Of a stretch of 64,000 nucleotides of DNA, positions 16,554-23,875 are shown piece by piece. The position numbers and the translations under genes were made by a program. Positions within the stretch are counted from its first letter, which is position 1. Each line of letters opens with the position of its first letter. Source of the stretch: Geobacillus thermoleovorans (lineage in GTDB: Bacteria; Bacillota; Bacilli; Bacillales; Anoxybacillaceae); the NCBI RefSeq assembly GCF_001610955.1, contig NZ_CP014335.1, positions 537,001-601,000 on the forward strand, read 5' to 3'. Below the pieces are notes generated by a model. It was given only the letters and a program-made list of their open reading frames with translations, was not told where the DNA came from and searched no databases.

Positions 16554-17483
16554 TTAAATGACCGTTTTTAGCATTTGTTGGTAGATCTCGTTTCTGGCAG
16601 TTACCCGATCTTTTGTTTCAGTATCTATGACATTGGCAAGACTTAGAATCATTTCATTCCTTTGGTCTTTTGTCAATGATGTTTTTACCCAGGTTATTTT
16701 ATACTCCGTAGGATCATTATAAAGCGTATAGGTTAAAACTTTTTTGTTATAATCTTTTGATGCCAAGGGTCTTAACAAGTGAGATAACTGTTGAGTTGGA
16801 TTCGAAAATTCTGGAACGAATTTAACATTATTTTTCAGTAGATGCTCTAACAAGGACTCTTCTTTTAACAGCATTACGCGAAAACCTTCTTTAATTCTCT
16901 GTTCTTGGTCTGGAGAGATATAAACAGGAATATTTTGCTTGGTAAACTCAGTTTGGACAATCCTTTTACGGCTTATACATGTCATTTGTTCTAAACAAAC
17001 GACTGTTTCTAATACTAACGGACGAATCTTTCCGATGCTGAATCGATGTTTGGTTTCTTTGGTTTTATTTTTCATACTCTCCGTAGGAATAACCTGTACA
17101 GAATCTCTGTTAGGAATCACATCCCAAACGATAGCATAATGTTCTTTATCCAGTTCGCTTCCCACTGCCGTAAACTTCGCTTTAATTAATTGCCCTTTTT
17201 CTAATGGTGGTACAAATCGAGTCGGCTTTTTAGGTCGACCCTGGTTATCCGTGTCGTCCACTTCATCGGCTTTCTTGGAACATTGGATAAATCTCTCTGT
17301 TCGATCCAATATTGTACTTCGAGAGATAACCTGTCCATTAAGCGGACGGATGTCGTCTGAAACACTAACCAATTCTTGTAACAATCTGGTCAACTGCTCA
17401 TCAGTACCAACCGCAAGGAATAAATCCTTTAAATGAGGTTTTCTGGTTATCAAGTCTATAAGGTCTTGGTGTTCGCTTCGCAT
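16554..17483 (-). CDS. Protein with a PemK/MazF-like domain
   Basis: A 309-residue protein. Residues about 95-180 resemble the PemK/MazF beta-barrel of endoribonuclease toxins: Lys-Gly-Gln-Leu-Ile-Lys-Ala-Lys-Phe, then His-Tyr-Ala-Ile-Val-Trp-Asp-Val, Val-Gln-Val-Ile-Pro-Thr-Glu-Ser, and Leu-Glu-Gln-Met-Thr-Cys-Ile-Ser-Arg-Lys-Arg-Ile. The flanking 90-residue N-terminus and 130-residue C-terminus are not typical of toxins (usually near 115 residues). No antitoxin gene adjoins. It is the last gene before the spoVR junction and reads away from it. The domain call is moderate; function as toxin is inference. Confidence 0.6.
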   Translation of the reverse strand: MRSEHQDLIDLITRKPHLKDLFLAVGTDEQLTRLLQELVSVSDDIRPLNGQVISRSTILDRTERFIQCSKKADEVDDTDNQGRPKKPTRFVPPLEKGQLIKAKFTAVGSELDKEHYAIVWDVIPNRDSVQVIPTESMKNKTKETKHRFSIGKIRPLVLETVVCLEQMTCISRKRIVQTEFTKQNIPVYISPDQEQRIKEGFRVMLLKEESLLEHLLKNNVKFVPEFSNPTQQLSHLLRPLASKDYNKKVLTYTLYNDPTEYKITWVKTSLTKDQRNEMILSLANVIDTETKDRVTARNEIYQQMLKTVI

Positions 17484-17711
17484 TTGTTCCGTGTTCTCCT
17501 TTCTAATCCATCTTTTTTTATTAAAGCATATTTTTCCTAAATTTGAACTAATTTTTTAAATCAAAATAATTTAGAAACAGTTATACGAAATGAAACCTAC
17601 ATTTCAAATAGAATGGCTTCTAAATAGGTAATAAACAGGAGTAGGTTACTTCTAATTAAATATTGAACGTAAAACAAAGTAATATCATGTAATCAAAAAA
17701 CATCTTTACGA

Positions 17712-18347
17712 AACGAAGGTTGGGCGACGTATTGGCATCAGCGCATTTTGCGCGAGATGGATTTGACGAGCGATGAGGCGATTGAATTTGCGAAACTGAA
17801 CGCCAACGTCGTGCAACCGTCGCGCACTGGCATCAATCCGTATTATTTAGGACTGAAAATTTTTGAAGACATTGAAGAGCGGTGGAACAACCCGACTGAG
17901 GAGATGAAAAAATACGGCGTCAAGCCGGGGTCGGGGAGGGCGAAAATTTTTGAAGTGCGCGAACTCGAATCCGACATTTCGTTTTTGCGCAACTATTTAA
18001 CGAAAGAGCTCGTCATGCGCGAAGATATGTATTTGTTCCAAAAACAGGGGAAAGAATATAAAATCGTCGACAAAAACTGGGAGCATATCCGCGACCAACT
18101 CGTCAGCATGCGGGTAAACGGCGGATTCCCGTATATCACGGTCAATGACGGCGATTATATGCGCAACGGAGAGTTGTATTTGAAGCATTGGTATGAAGGA
18201 ATCGAACTCGATCTGAAGTATTTAGAAAAAGTGCTCCCATACATTTATCAGTTGTGGGGCCGTCCGGTCCATATGGAGACGGTCGTCGAGGAAAAGCCGA
18301 TGTTGTTTACGTATGACGGGAAAACGGTGCATCGGAAATATTTATAA
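17712..18347 (+). pseudogene. spoVR: spoVR, C-terminal half only (interrupted gene)
   Basis: An open frame that reads from [12 protein letters not shown] (17712) to the SpoVR C-terminus, about 211 residues of an expected 465-470. SpoVR is a conserved sporulation protein needed for normal spore cortex. Upstream of 17712 the frame loses all SpoVR similarity and the DNA turns AT-rich, so the N-terminal half is absent. GAAACGAAGGT at 17710-17720 lies at the break and could be part of a recombination core. The nearest in-frame start (TTG 17748) lacks a ribosome-binding site. Either an element splits the gene and is excised in sporulation, or the gene is simply broken; the left half lies outside this window. 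Confidence 0.88.
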
Positions 18348-18354
18348 CATAAGG

Positions 18355-18378
18355 GCAGGGATCTCCTGCTTTTTTTGT
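18355..18378 (+). terminator. Terminator of spoVR
   Basis: Stem GCAGG / CCTGC followed by eight T. Confidence 0.75.
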
Positions 18379-18393
18379 TTGTCACGATGAATA

Positions 18394-18409
18394 TGTGAAA
18401 AATGACACA
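18394..18409. promoter_or_regulatory. Weak second Rex/Fnr-like half-palindrome
   Basis: TGTGA, six bases, then ACACA. One arm deviates from the TGTGA-N6-TCACA pattern. It lies 75 bp upstream of the stronger site. Confidence 0.4.
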
Positions 18410-18468
18410 AATTATTCGAAATCATGCCGGATAGCGTCCCCGATTTTATGAAATAATATGAAGTGGAT

Positions 18469-18492
18469 AATTTGTGATGGTTGTCACAAATT
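18469..18492. promoter_or_regulatory. Rex/Fnr-type operator upstream of cydABS
   Basis: A 24-bp inverted repeat with perfect 9-bp arms AATTTGTGA / TCACAAATT around 6 bp. It fits both the Rex box (TTGTGA-N6-TCACAA) and the Fnr/Crp pattern (TGTGA-N6-TCACA). Low oxygen or a high NADH/NAD ratio probably controls the bd oxidase operon here. Confidence 0.75.
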
Positions 18493-18526
18493 CTTCACCA
18501 CTGTTTGTTCGCCCGGGGGGATGGAT

Positions 18527-18619
18527 ATGTGGAAGCGGCATGAAAAAACGCTTGTGTTCGTTAGCTTTGCTGTTGCGGCTGTTGTCTTGCTTTCCTTGAT
18601 TGGCCGCTTGTTTTCATAA
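18527..18619 (+). CDS. 30-residue membrane peptide ahead of cydA
   Basis: The peptide starts Met-Trp-Lys-Arg-His-Glu-Lys, then has one transmembrane helix (Leu-Val-Phe-Val-Ser-Phe-Ala-Val-Ala-Ala-Val-Val-Leu-Leu) and a short tail. A run of six G lies 6 nt before ATG 18527. It ends 13 bp before cydA, so it should be the first gene of the bd oxidase operon. It resembles tiny oxidase subunits (CydX, CydS) only in size, topology and place. Function is unknown. Confidence 0.65.
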   Translation: MWKRHEKTLVFVSFAVAAVVLLSLIGRLFS

Positions 18620-18632
18620 GGGGGGATGAATC

Positions 18633-19979
18633 GTGAACGGTTACGATCCGGTGCTGCTTAGCCGTATTTTGACGGGATTGACGCTGACGGTCCACATCAT
18701 TTATGCCACGATCGGCGTCGGGATTCCACTGATGATCGCCATTGCCCAGTGGGTTGGGATTCGCAAAAATGATATGCATTACATCTTACTCGCTCGCCGC
18801 TGGACGCGCGGTTTTGTCATCACCGTAGCGGTCGGCGTGGTGACAGGAACAGCGATCGGCTTGCAGCTGTCGCTTTTATGGCCGAACTTTATGCAGCTGG
18901 CTGGCCAAGTGATCAGCTTGCCGCTGTTCATGGAGACGTTCGCCTTCTTTTTTGAAGCCATTTTCCTTGGCATTTATTTGTATACATGGGATCGGTTCGA
19001 AAATCAGAAAAAACATTTGCTTTTGCTTATCCCGGTGGCAATTGGGTCTTCAGCATCAGCCATGTTTATTACGATGGTGAACGCGTTTATGAATACGCCG
19101 CAAGGGTTTGAATTTAAAAACGGCGAGCTTGTCAACATCGATCCAATCGCGGCTATGTTCAACCCAGCGATGCCGACGAAAGTCGCCCATGTGCTGGCGA
19201 CTTCGTATATGACGTCAGCATTCGTGCTTGCTTCGATCGCCGCTTGGCATTTATGGAAAGGCAATCGTCACATTTATCATCGCAAGGCACTTCATTTAAT
19301 GATGAAAACAGCTTTTATTTTTTCGGTAGCCAGTGCATTGATTGGCGACTTATCGGGCAAATTTTTAGCCGAATACCAGCCAGAAAAGCTGGCGGCTGCT
19401 GAATGGCATTTTGAAACGAGCTCCCATGCACCGTTGATCCTGTTCGGCGCGCTCCAAGAAGACGGGGAAGTGAAATATGCCTTGGAAATTCCATATGCCC
19501 TTAGCATTTTGGCCCATAACCATCCCGCTGCGGTTGTGACCGGACTGAACGAAGTTCCGGAAGATGAACGCCCACCACTGTACATTCATTACTTATTCGA
19601 TGTGATGGTCACGATCGGGGTGTTTTTAATGGTTGTCGCAGCCGCGTATTGGCTCGGATCGATTTTCCGCTGGAAGTGGACGGCGAAAAAGTGGTTTTTT
19701 GGACTGCTGGTGGCGGGAGGGCCGCTGGCGATGGCTGCGATTGAGGCGGGATGGTACTTAGCGGAAGTCGGGCGGCAGCCGTGGATTTTGCGCGGCTATA
19801 TGAAAACGGCGGAAGGAGCGACATCGTCGGCGCATGTGGATACGATGCTTGTGTTGTTTTGCCTTTTGTATATGGTGTTAGTAATTGCGAGCGCAACAGT
19901 GCTCATCCGTATGTTCCGCCGCAACCCGGTTGAACGGGAGCTGGCAGAGCGGGCCAATAACGGGGAGGTGGCGCCATGA
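18633..19979 (+). CDS. cydA: Cytochrome bd-type menaquinol oxidase subunit I
   Basis: A 448-residue membrane protein with about nine transmembrane helices, the haem-bearing subunit of the bd oxidase that reduces oxygen with menaquinol. The Pro-Leu-Phe-Met-Glu-Thr-Phe-Ala-Phe-Phe-Phe-Glu segment near residue 96 carries the conserved Glu pair. Gly-Arg-Gln-Pro-Trp near 375 is the periplasmic signature. The Q-loop is short, as in Gram-positive and cyanide-insensitive types. The start is GTG 18633 after AAGGGGGG. Its stop overlaps cydB (ATGA). Geobacillus bd oxidases of this type are structurally characterised. The Rex/Fnr-like box upstream suggests induction at low oxygen. Confidence 0.95.
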   Translation: MNGYDPVLLSRILTGLTLTVHIIYATIGVGIPLMIAIAQWVGIRKNDMHYILLARRWTRGFVITVAVGVVTGTAIGLQLSLLWPNFMQLAGQVISLPLFMETFAFFFEAIFLGIYLYTWDRFENQKKHLLLLIPVAIGSSASAMFITMVNAFMNTPQGFEFKNGELVNIDPIAAMFNPAMPTKVAHVLATSYMTSAFVLASIAAWHLWKGNRHIYHRKALHLMMKTAFIFSVASALIGDLSGKFLAEYQPEKLAAAEWHFETSSHAPLILFGALQEDGEVKYALEIPYALSILAHNHPAAVVTGLNEVPEDERPPLYIHYLFDVMVTIGVFLMVVAAAYWLGSIFRWKWTAKKWFFGLLVAGGPLAMAAIEAGWYLAEVGRQPWILRGYMKTAEGATSSAHVDTMLVLFCLLYMVLVIASATVLIRMFRRNPVERELAERANNGEVAP

Positions 19980-21004
19980 CGCTCGAAGTCATTGGCATTT
20001 CGGTGTTATGGCTGTTTTTGTTCGGGTACATTATCGTTGCCTCGATTGATTTCGGGGCTGGGTTTTTCAGCGCCTATAGCCATTGGGCAAACAAACAGCA
20101 TATTTTGCACCGCATCATTCAGCGCTATCTTTCCCCTGTATGGGAAGTGACGAACGTCTTTCTTGTCTTTTTCTTTGTCGGCATTGTCGGCTTTTTTCCG
20201 AAAACGGCGTATTATTACGGTTCTATTTTGCTTGTCCCGGCGAGCATCTCCATCATTTTGTTAGCTATTCGCGGCTCGTACTATGCGTTTCATACGTATG
20301 GGGGGACGGAACGGAACTGGTATTTAATCGCTTATGGATTGACGGGGTTGTTTATTCCGGCCTCCCTGTCCATCGTGTTGACGATTTCCGAAGGCGGGTT
20401 TGTGGAGGCAGGCGCCTCAGGCGTTGCGCTGGATTATGGGAAGCTGTTTGCAAGCCCATTGTCATGGAGCATTGTGCTGCTCAGTGTGACGAGCGTTCTT
20501 TACATTTCTGCCGTTTTCTTAACGTACTATGCGGACGAGGCCAAGGATGAACGGGCGCGGGCGCTGTTGCGCCGCTACGCTCTTCTTTGGAGCGGGCCGA
20601 CGATGTTGTCAGCGCTGCTCATTATTTACCAGCTCCGCTACCATAATCCCGAGCATTACGCCAACCTATGGAATGTGGCGTGGATGCTGGTCATTTCCTT
20701 TTTGTTTTTTGTCATTACCGTTTGGCTGCTTTGGCGGCAGCGGCGGTTCGGCTGGGCGTTTATTGCGCTGTTGTTTCAATATGCGTTCGCCTTTTACGCC
20801 TATGGCATTTCACATTATCCGTATTTGTTGTACCCGTATTTGACGATTTATGACGGGTTTACGAATGAGACGATGGCTATGGCGTTGATCGTCGCGTTTA
20901 TTGCCGGCCTCCTGTTATTAATTCCGTCACTTTATTTGCTTATGCGCCTCTTTTTGTTTAACAAGGCGTACGTTAAAGGAAAATGGGAAGGGGGAAAAGG
21001 ATAA
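19976..21004 (+). CDS. cydB: Cytochrome bd-type menaquinol oxidase subunit II
   Basis: A 342-residue integral membrane protein with about eight or nine helices, the non-haem partner of CydA. The N-terminal Phe-Gly-Tyr-Ile-Ile-Val-Ala-Ser-Ile-Asp-Phe-Gly-Ala-Gly-Phe motif is typical. The start codon overlaps the cydA stop by 4 bp (ATGA) with GGGGAGGTGG ahead. Its stop overlaps the start of cydS (TAATG). Subunit ratio is therefore probably set by translational coupling. Confidence 0.95.
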   Translation: MTLEVIGISVLWLFLFGYIIVASIDFGAGFFSAYSHWANKQHILHRIIQRYLSPVWEVTNVFLVFFFVGIVGFFPKTAYYYGSILLVPASISIILLAIRGSYYAFHTYGGTERNWYLIAYGLTGLFIPASLSIVLTISEGGFVEAGASGVALDYGKLFASPLSWSIVLLSVTSVLYISAVFLTYYADEAKDERARALLRRYALLWSGPTMLSALLIIYQLRYHNPEHYANLWNVAWMLVISFLFFVITVWLLWRQRRFGWAFIALLFQYAFAFYAYGISHYPYLLYPYLTIYDGFTNETMAMALIVAFIAGLLLLIPSLYLLMRLFLFNKAYVKGKWEGGKG

Positions 21005-21105
21005 TGCAAACATTTTTGATCATGTATGCGCCGATGATCATCGTCGCCCTGTCGATCATCGCCGCGTTTTGGGCTGGTTTGAAAGATGTGCACGTAAATG
21101 AGTAA
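21004..21105 (+). CDS. cydS: CydS-type small subunit of cytochrome bd oxidase
   Basis: Exactly 33 residues with a single transmembrane helix (Met-Gln-Thr-Phe-Leu-Ile-Met-Tyr-Ala-Pro start; Phe-Trp-Ala-Gly-Leu-Lys-Asp-Val-His end). Size, topology and place match CydS, the third subunit seen in the Geobacillus thermodenitrificans bd oxidase structure. It overlaps the cydB stop by one base. GGGAAGGGGG just upstream can serve as ribosome-binding site. Confidence 0.9.
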   Translation: MQTFLIMYAPMIIVALSIIAAFWAGLKDVHVNE

Positions 21106-21193
21106 ACACAATTTCAGCGTCTTGGTAATGCATAGTTTGCCGCCAATCGCCCACACTAGCGGATGACAACGAATAGAGAAAGGATGGGCGATC

Positions 21194-21484
21194 ATGAAAG
21201 AAATATTGGAGCGTGTGAAAGAGCAGCTGGAACAATCGTTTGACGAACCGCGCTCGACGAGTCTTGATGGGGCGATTCATGAGCTTGAACGGTTAAAAGC
21301 GAGCGCCAGGGATAAACGGCAAATGATCGAAGATGTCATCCGTGCGGTGACTCACGCGCGCAATGCGCGAATGGAGCTGGCCGAGGCGGGAGATGAATCG
21401 GCGACAAACGCTTTCGCTGAGGCCTACCGGGCGCTCGATCAAGCGATTGAATCGTACAGTGGCGTCGATAACGACCCGGTGTAA
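21194..21484 (+). CDS. Small unknown helical protein
   Basis: A 96-residue soluble, charged, helical protein (Glu-Ile-Leu-Glu-Arg-Val-Lys-Glu-Gln-Leu-Glu-Gln). It has no cysteine or membrane segment. AAAGGATGG precedes the ATG. It lies 88 bp after cydS and could be its own transcription unit. I do not recognise the family; base composition matches the core genome. Confidence 0.65.
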   Translation: MKEILERVKEQLEQSFDEPRSTSLDGAIHELERLKASARDKRQMIEDVIRAVTHARNARMELAEAGDESATNAFAEAYRALDQAIESYSGVDNDPV

Positions 21485-21541
21485 GACGGATGGGGGCCCC
21501 CTTGGCCTTCATCTGTCGGAAATACGCGGAAGGCGGATGGA

Positions 21542-21570
21542 TTGCAAGCGTTTGGCTGACGTGTTATACT
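21542..21570 (+). promoter_or_regulatory. SigA-type promoter of the guanidine riboswitch
   Basis: TTGCAA, a 17-bp spacer, then TATACT, ending about 22 bp before the riboswitch core. Confidence 0.65.
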
Positions 21571-21591
21571 GATTGGCAGCCAAGTAAATAC

Positions 21592-21694
21592 AGGGAATGT
21601 TTTCTAGGGTTCCGCGGCTGCTTTGCGGCCGGCCTGCGACCGAGAGAAAACGCGCGGCATCGCTGCGTGCACGGAGGGACAAAAGCCCGGGAGG
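21592..21694 (+). ncRNA. Guanidine-I (ykkC) riboswitch
   Basis: The conserved blocks occur in order: CTAGGGTTCCG (21604-21614), CCGAGAG (21640-21646), then ACGG and GGGACAAAAGCCCGGGAG (21677-21694). These define the ykkC/guanidine-I aptamer. The last block is also the left arm of a terminator, so guanidine binding should free the downstream gene from termination. Confidence 0.93.
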
Positions 21695-21728
21695 AGCATC
21701 GTTTCGATCGTTCTCGCGGCTTTTTTAT
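21684..21728 (+). terminator. Riboswitch-controlled terminator
   Basis: GCCCGGGAGGAGCATCG pairs with CGATCGTTCTCGCGGC, followed by TTTTTT. The 5' arm overlaps the aptamer end, the usual switch design. Confidence 0.8.
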
Positions 21729-21753
21729 TTTCGCTAAAAAGGGAGGACGGGGC

Positions 21754-22074
21754 ATGGCGTGGGTTTATTTAATAGTTGCTGGTTTGTTCGAAGTTGTATG
21801 GGCGATCGCGCTGAAATATACGAACGGGTTTGCCCGCTTTTGGCCTTCTGTTGTGACGATTGCGGGGATGGCGGCGAGCTTTTACTTTTTATCACTGGCG
21901 ATAAAAACGTTGCCGATCGGCACCGCCTATGCGGTGTGGACGGGAATCGGAGCGCTCGGCGCGGCCTTGGTCGGCATGTTGTTTTTAAACGAGCCAGTCA
22001 ACGCGCCGCGTGTGGCGTTTTTGCTTTGCATTCTTGTCGGAGTCATTGGGTTGAAGTTTACGGCGGGGCAATAA
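21754..22074 (+). CDS. gdx: SMR-family guanidinium exporter (Gdx/SugE type)
   Basis: A 106-residue small multidrug resistance protein with four transmembrane helices. Glu13 in Leu-Phe-Glu-Val-Val-Trp is the essential proton/substrate residue. Thr-Ala-Tyr-Ala-Val-Trp-Thr-Gly-Ile-Gly near residue 57 matches the SugE/Gdx branch rather than EmrE. The guanidine-I riboswitch directly upstream supports guanidinium as substrate. GGGAGG precedes ATG 21754. A single gene implies a homodimer, unlike YkkCD. Confidence 0.93.
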   Translation: MAWVYLIVAGLFEVVWAIALKYTNGFARFWPSVVTIAGMAASFYFLSLAIKTLPIGTAYAVWTGIGALGAALVGMLFLNEPVNAPRVAFLLCILVGVIGLKFTAGQ

Positions 22075-22104
22075 ATTGGATTCATTTCTTGTCAAGAAAA
22101 AGAG

Positions 22105-22134
22105 TTGACAACAGGTATAAATATTGAATATCAT
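22105..22134 (+). promoter_or_regulatory. SigA-type promoter of the manganese riboswitch
   Basis: TTGACA, an 18-bp spacer, then TATCAT. Confidence 0.65.
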
Positions 22135-22159
22135 GAAAATATAAAAACGAATATAGTTT

Positions 22160-22262
22160 CTTTTGTTAAAGGGGAGTAGCTTTAACAGCAAAGTCGTCAG
22201 TTCAGGGCGCATGCCCTCGGCTTTGTTGGCAACGGCGACGTTGTTAGCGAGACCTTTACCGA
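22160..22262 (+). ncRNA. yybP-ykoY (manganese) riboswitch
   Basis: The signature blocks AAAGGGGAGTAGC (22168-22180) and GCGAGACCTTTACC (22247-22260) bracket a multi-stem region. Known members sense Mn2+ and control Mn exporters of the TerC and MntP types, consistent with the TerC gene downstream. Confidence 0.92.
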
Positions 22263-22321
22263 TGTTGGTAAAGGTCTATTTTATTTATGGAGGCCTTTAC
22301 CAAAGATGGTAAGGGCCTTCT
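22251..22321 (+). terminator. Two tandem expression-platform hairpins
   Basis: Stem 1 is GACCTTTACC / GGTAAAGGTC (22251-22276) with TATTTTATTT after it. Stem 2 is AGGCCTTTACC / GGTAAGGGCCTT (22290-22318) with a T-rich tail. The stems share CCTTTACC and GGTAA, so arms can swap. Mn2+ binding would hold the 5' arm of stem 1 in the aptamer. Confidence 0.7.
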
Positions 22322-22406
22322 TTCATTTCATGAAACAAAAGGGGGGAAGATAATCGTAAAGGAAGATAGGTTCGGTTTCAAAAGAACAAAAAGTGGAGGG
22401 GATGGC

Positions 22407-22679
22407 ATGCGTAAATGGTGGAAACGGCTTCGCTTCATCGTCCATGTCCGGCGTTTTCTACCGTTTTTGTTTGAATTTTTCGTTTCTCATGAAGTGCCAA
22501 TGCGAAAAAAATTGTTTTCCGTCGGTTTGCTGCTTTTGTATATAGCGCTGCCGCTTGACCTCATTCCGGATTGGCTTGCGTTGTTTGGTTTGATCGATGA
22601 TTTGGCCGTCTTCCTATTTATTTTGCAACAAGTCATTAAGATGGCTCCGGTTTCATTAAAAGAAAAATATAACCTGTAA
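22407..22679 (+). CDS. DUF1232 (YkvA-like) membrane protein
   Basis: A 90-residue protein with the DUF1232 signature (Tyr-Ile-Ala-Leu-Pro-Leu-Asp-Leu-Ile-Pro-Asp-Trp, then Leu-Ile-Asp-Asp-Leu-Ala-Val). A basic N-terminal helix precedes one or two hydrophobic segments. I chose ATG 22407 because GGAGGGG precedes it. It lies between the Mn riboswitch and the TerC gene, 14 bp from the latter, so it should be part of the Mn-controlled operon. Molecular role is unknown. Confidence 0.85.
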   Translation: MRKWWKRLRFIVHVRRFLPFLFEFFVSHEVPMRKKLFSVGLLLLYIALPLDLIPDWLALFGLIDDLAVFLFILQQVIKMAPVSLKEKYNL

Positions 22680-22693
22680 AGGGGGATTCTTCC

Positions 22694-23386
22694 ATGGATC
22701 TGTTGTCAGTAGAGTTTTGGACGGCGTTGCTGTCGATCGTCATTATTGATCTTTTGCTGGCAGGGGATAACGCCATTGTGATTGGATTGGCGGCCCGCAA
22801 CTTGCCCAAATACCAGCAAAAAAAGGCCGTTGTCTGGGGGACGGTAGGCGCTGTCGTCATCCGGGCGTTGGCGACGATCTTCGTCGTCTGGCTGCTGAAA
22901 ATCCCAGGGCTTTTGCTTGTCGGCGGCGTGCTGCTTGTCTGGATCGCCTATAAGCTGCTTGTTGAGGGGAAGGGCCACGACGATGTTGAAGCCGGGGGAA
23001 ATTTATGGGAGGCGATTCGCACGATCATTATTGCCGATGCGTTGATGGGGCTTGACAACGTATTGGCGGTCGCCGGCGCCGCGCACGGAAACTTTCTCCT
23101 CGTCGTTCTTGGGTTGCTCATTTCCGTTCCGATCATGGTGTGGGGCAGCACGCTTATTTTAAAATGGATCGAGCGCTTCCCAATCATTATTACGATCGGC
23201 GCCGGTGTCCTCGCCTGGACGGCGGCGAAAATGATCGTCGATGAGCCGTTTTTAAAGGCGTATTTTGCCAATCCTGCCGTGAAGTATGGATTTGAGTTGC
23301 TTGTTGTTGCCGCTGTCATTGTGGCGGGAACGATGAAAAAACGAAAAAGCGCCAAAGAGCCGCAACCGAAAGCCGCCAATGAATAA
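22694..23386 (+). CDS. TerC-family protein, YjbE type (probable Mn2+ exporter)
   Basis: A 230-residue membrane protein with about seven helices. It carries the two TerC acidic motifs: Ile-Asp-Leu-Leu-Leu-Ala-Gly-Asp-Asn-Ala near residue 18 and Ile-Ala-Asp-Ala-Leu-Met-Gly-Leu-Asp-Asn near 114. The family includes Mn2+ exporters that help metallate secreted enzymes, and the yybP-ykoY riboswitch upstream supports this role. AAAGGGGG precedes the ATG. The tail is Lys-rich and cytoplasmic. The next terminator is 23371-23400. Confidence 0.9.
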   Translation: MDLLSVEFWTALLSIVIIDLLLAGDNAIVIGLAARNLPKYQQKKAVVWGTVGAVVIRALATIFVVWLLKIPGLLLVGGVLLVWIAYKLLVEGKGHDDVEAGGNLWEAIRTIIIADALMGLDNVLAVAGAAHGNFLLVVLGLLISVPIMVWGSTLILKWIERFPIIITIGAGVLAWTAAKMIVDEPFLKAYFANPAVKYGFELLVVAAVIVAGTMKKRKSAKEPQPKAANE

Positions 23387-23400
23387 TTGGCGGCTTTTGT
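23371..23400 (+). terminator. Terminator of the TerC operon
   Basis: Stem AGCCGCCAAT / ATTGGCGGCT around the stop codon, followed by TTTTG. Confidence 0.85.
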
Positions 23401-23425
23401 GGCTGGGCAATCACCAAGCGGATGG

Positions 23426-23875
23426 CTATTTCCATTTCAGCAGCAGAAATTGCAGCAGCCATCCAATGGAGAGCCCGGGGATGACAGATAAGATCGGCAG
23501 CCAAATCGGTCCAAAAAACACGCCGCCGATCGTCACGTGCGACGAGTACATCAAGCCGACCGTCACAAAGTAGACGGAGACGACAAACGGCAAAAACGAG
23601 TACGGCGTTTGCCCGCCGCCAGCGTCTTTAAACGCATCCCACATGGCAAAAAAGTATAAACATGGATAAAACATCAGCCATCCGATATCGACAATGCGGG
23701 CGGCCTCATCCGTACGTCCCAAAAAGCTGAGGCGGATGGCTTCATTGAAATGGGATTGGGTGTTAATCACAAATTCCAACGCAATAAACAAAATTCCTTT
23801 TATATACTTTTTGTTCAACAGTTGCCCGAATCCAGGCAAAGCAATGCTCCATAACAATGCTTCGATCGCTTTCAC
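23426..23875 (-). CDS. Unknown polytopic membrane protein
   Basis: A 149-residue protein with about four hydrophobic helices. It begins Met-Lys-Ala-Ile-Glu-Ala-Leu-Leu-Trp-Ser-Ile-Ala-Leu-Pro-Gly-Phe-Gly-Gln, a pattern of small membrane proteins with a Pro-Gly-hinged first helix. The start is GTG 23875 after GAGAAGG. Function unknown. The 304 bp on its right (23876-24179) hold a duplicated CGATGGGTGC motif and the cstA promoter but no gene. Confidence 0.7.
   Translation of the reverse strand: MKAIEALLWSIALPGFGQLLNKKYIKGILFIALEFVINTQSHFNEAIRLSFLGRTDEAARIVDIGWLMFYPCLYFFAMWDAFKDAGGGQTPYSFLPFVVSVYFVTVGLMYSSHVTIGGVFFGPIWLPILSVIPGLSIGWLLQFLLLKWK

Noticed and set aside
1..17711. A prophage
   Set aside because: No capsid, portal, terminase, tail or lysis gene is visible in this part; the recombinases alone do not prove a phage origin. 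The part outside the window could change this.
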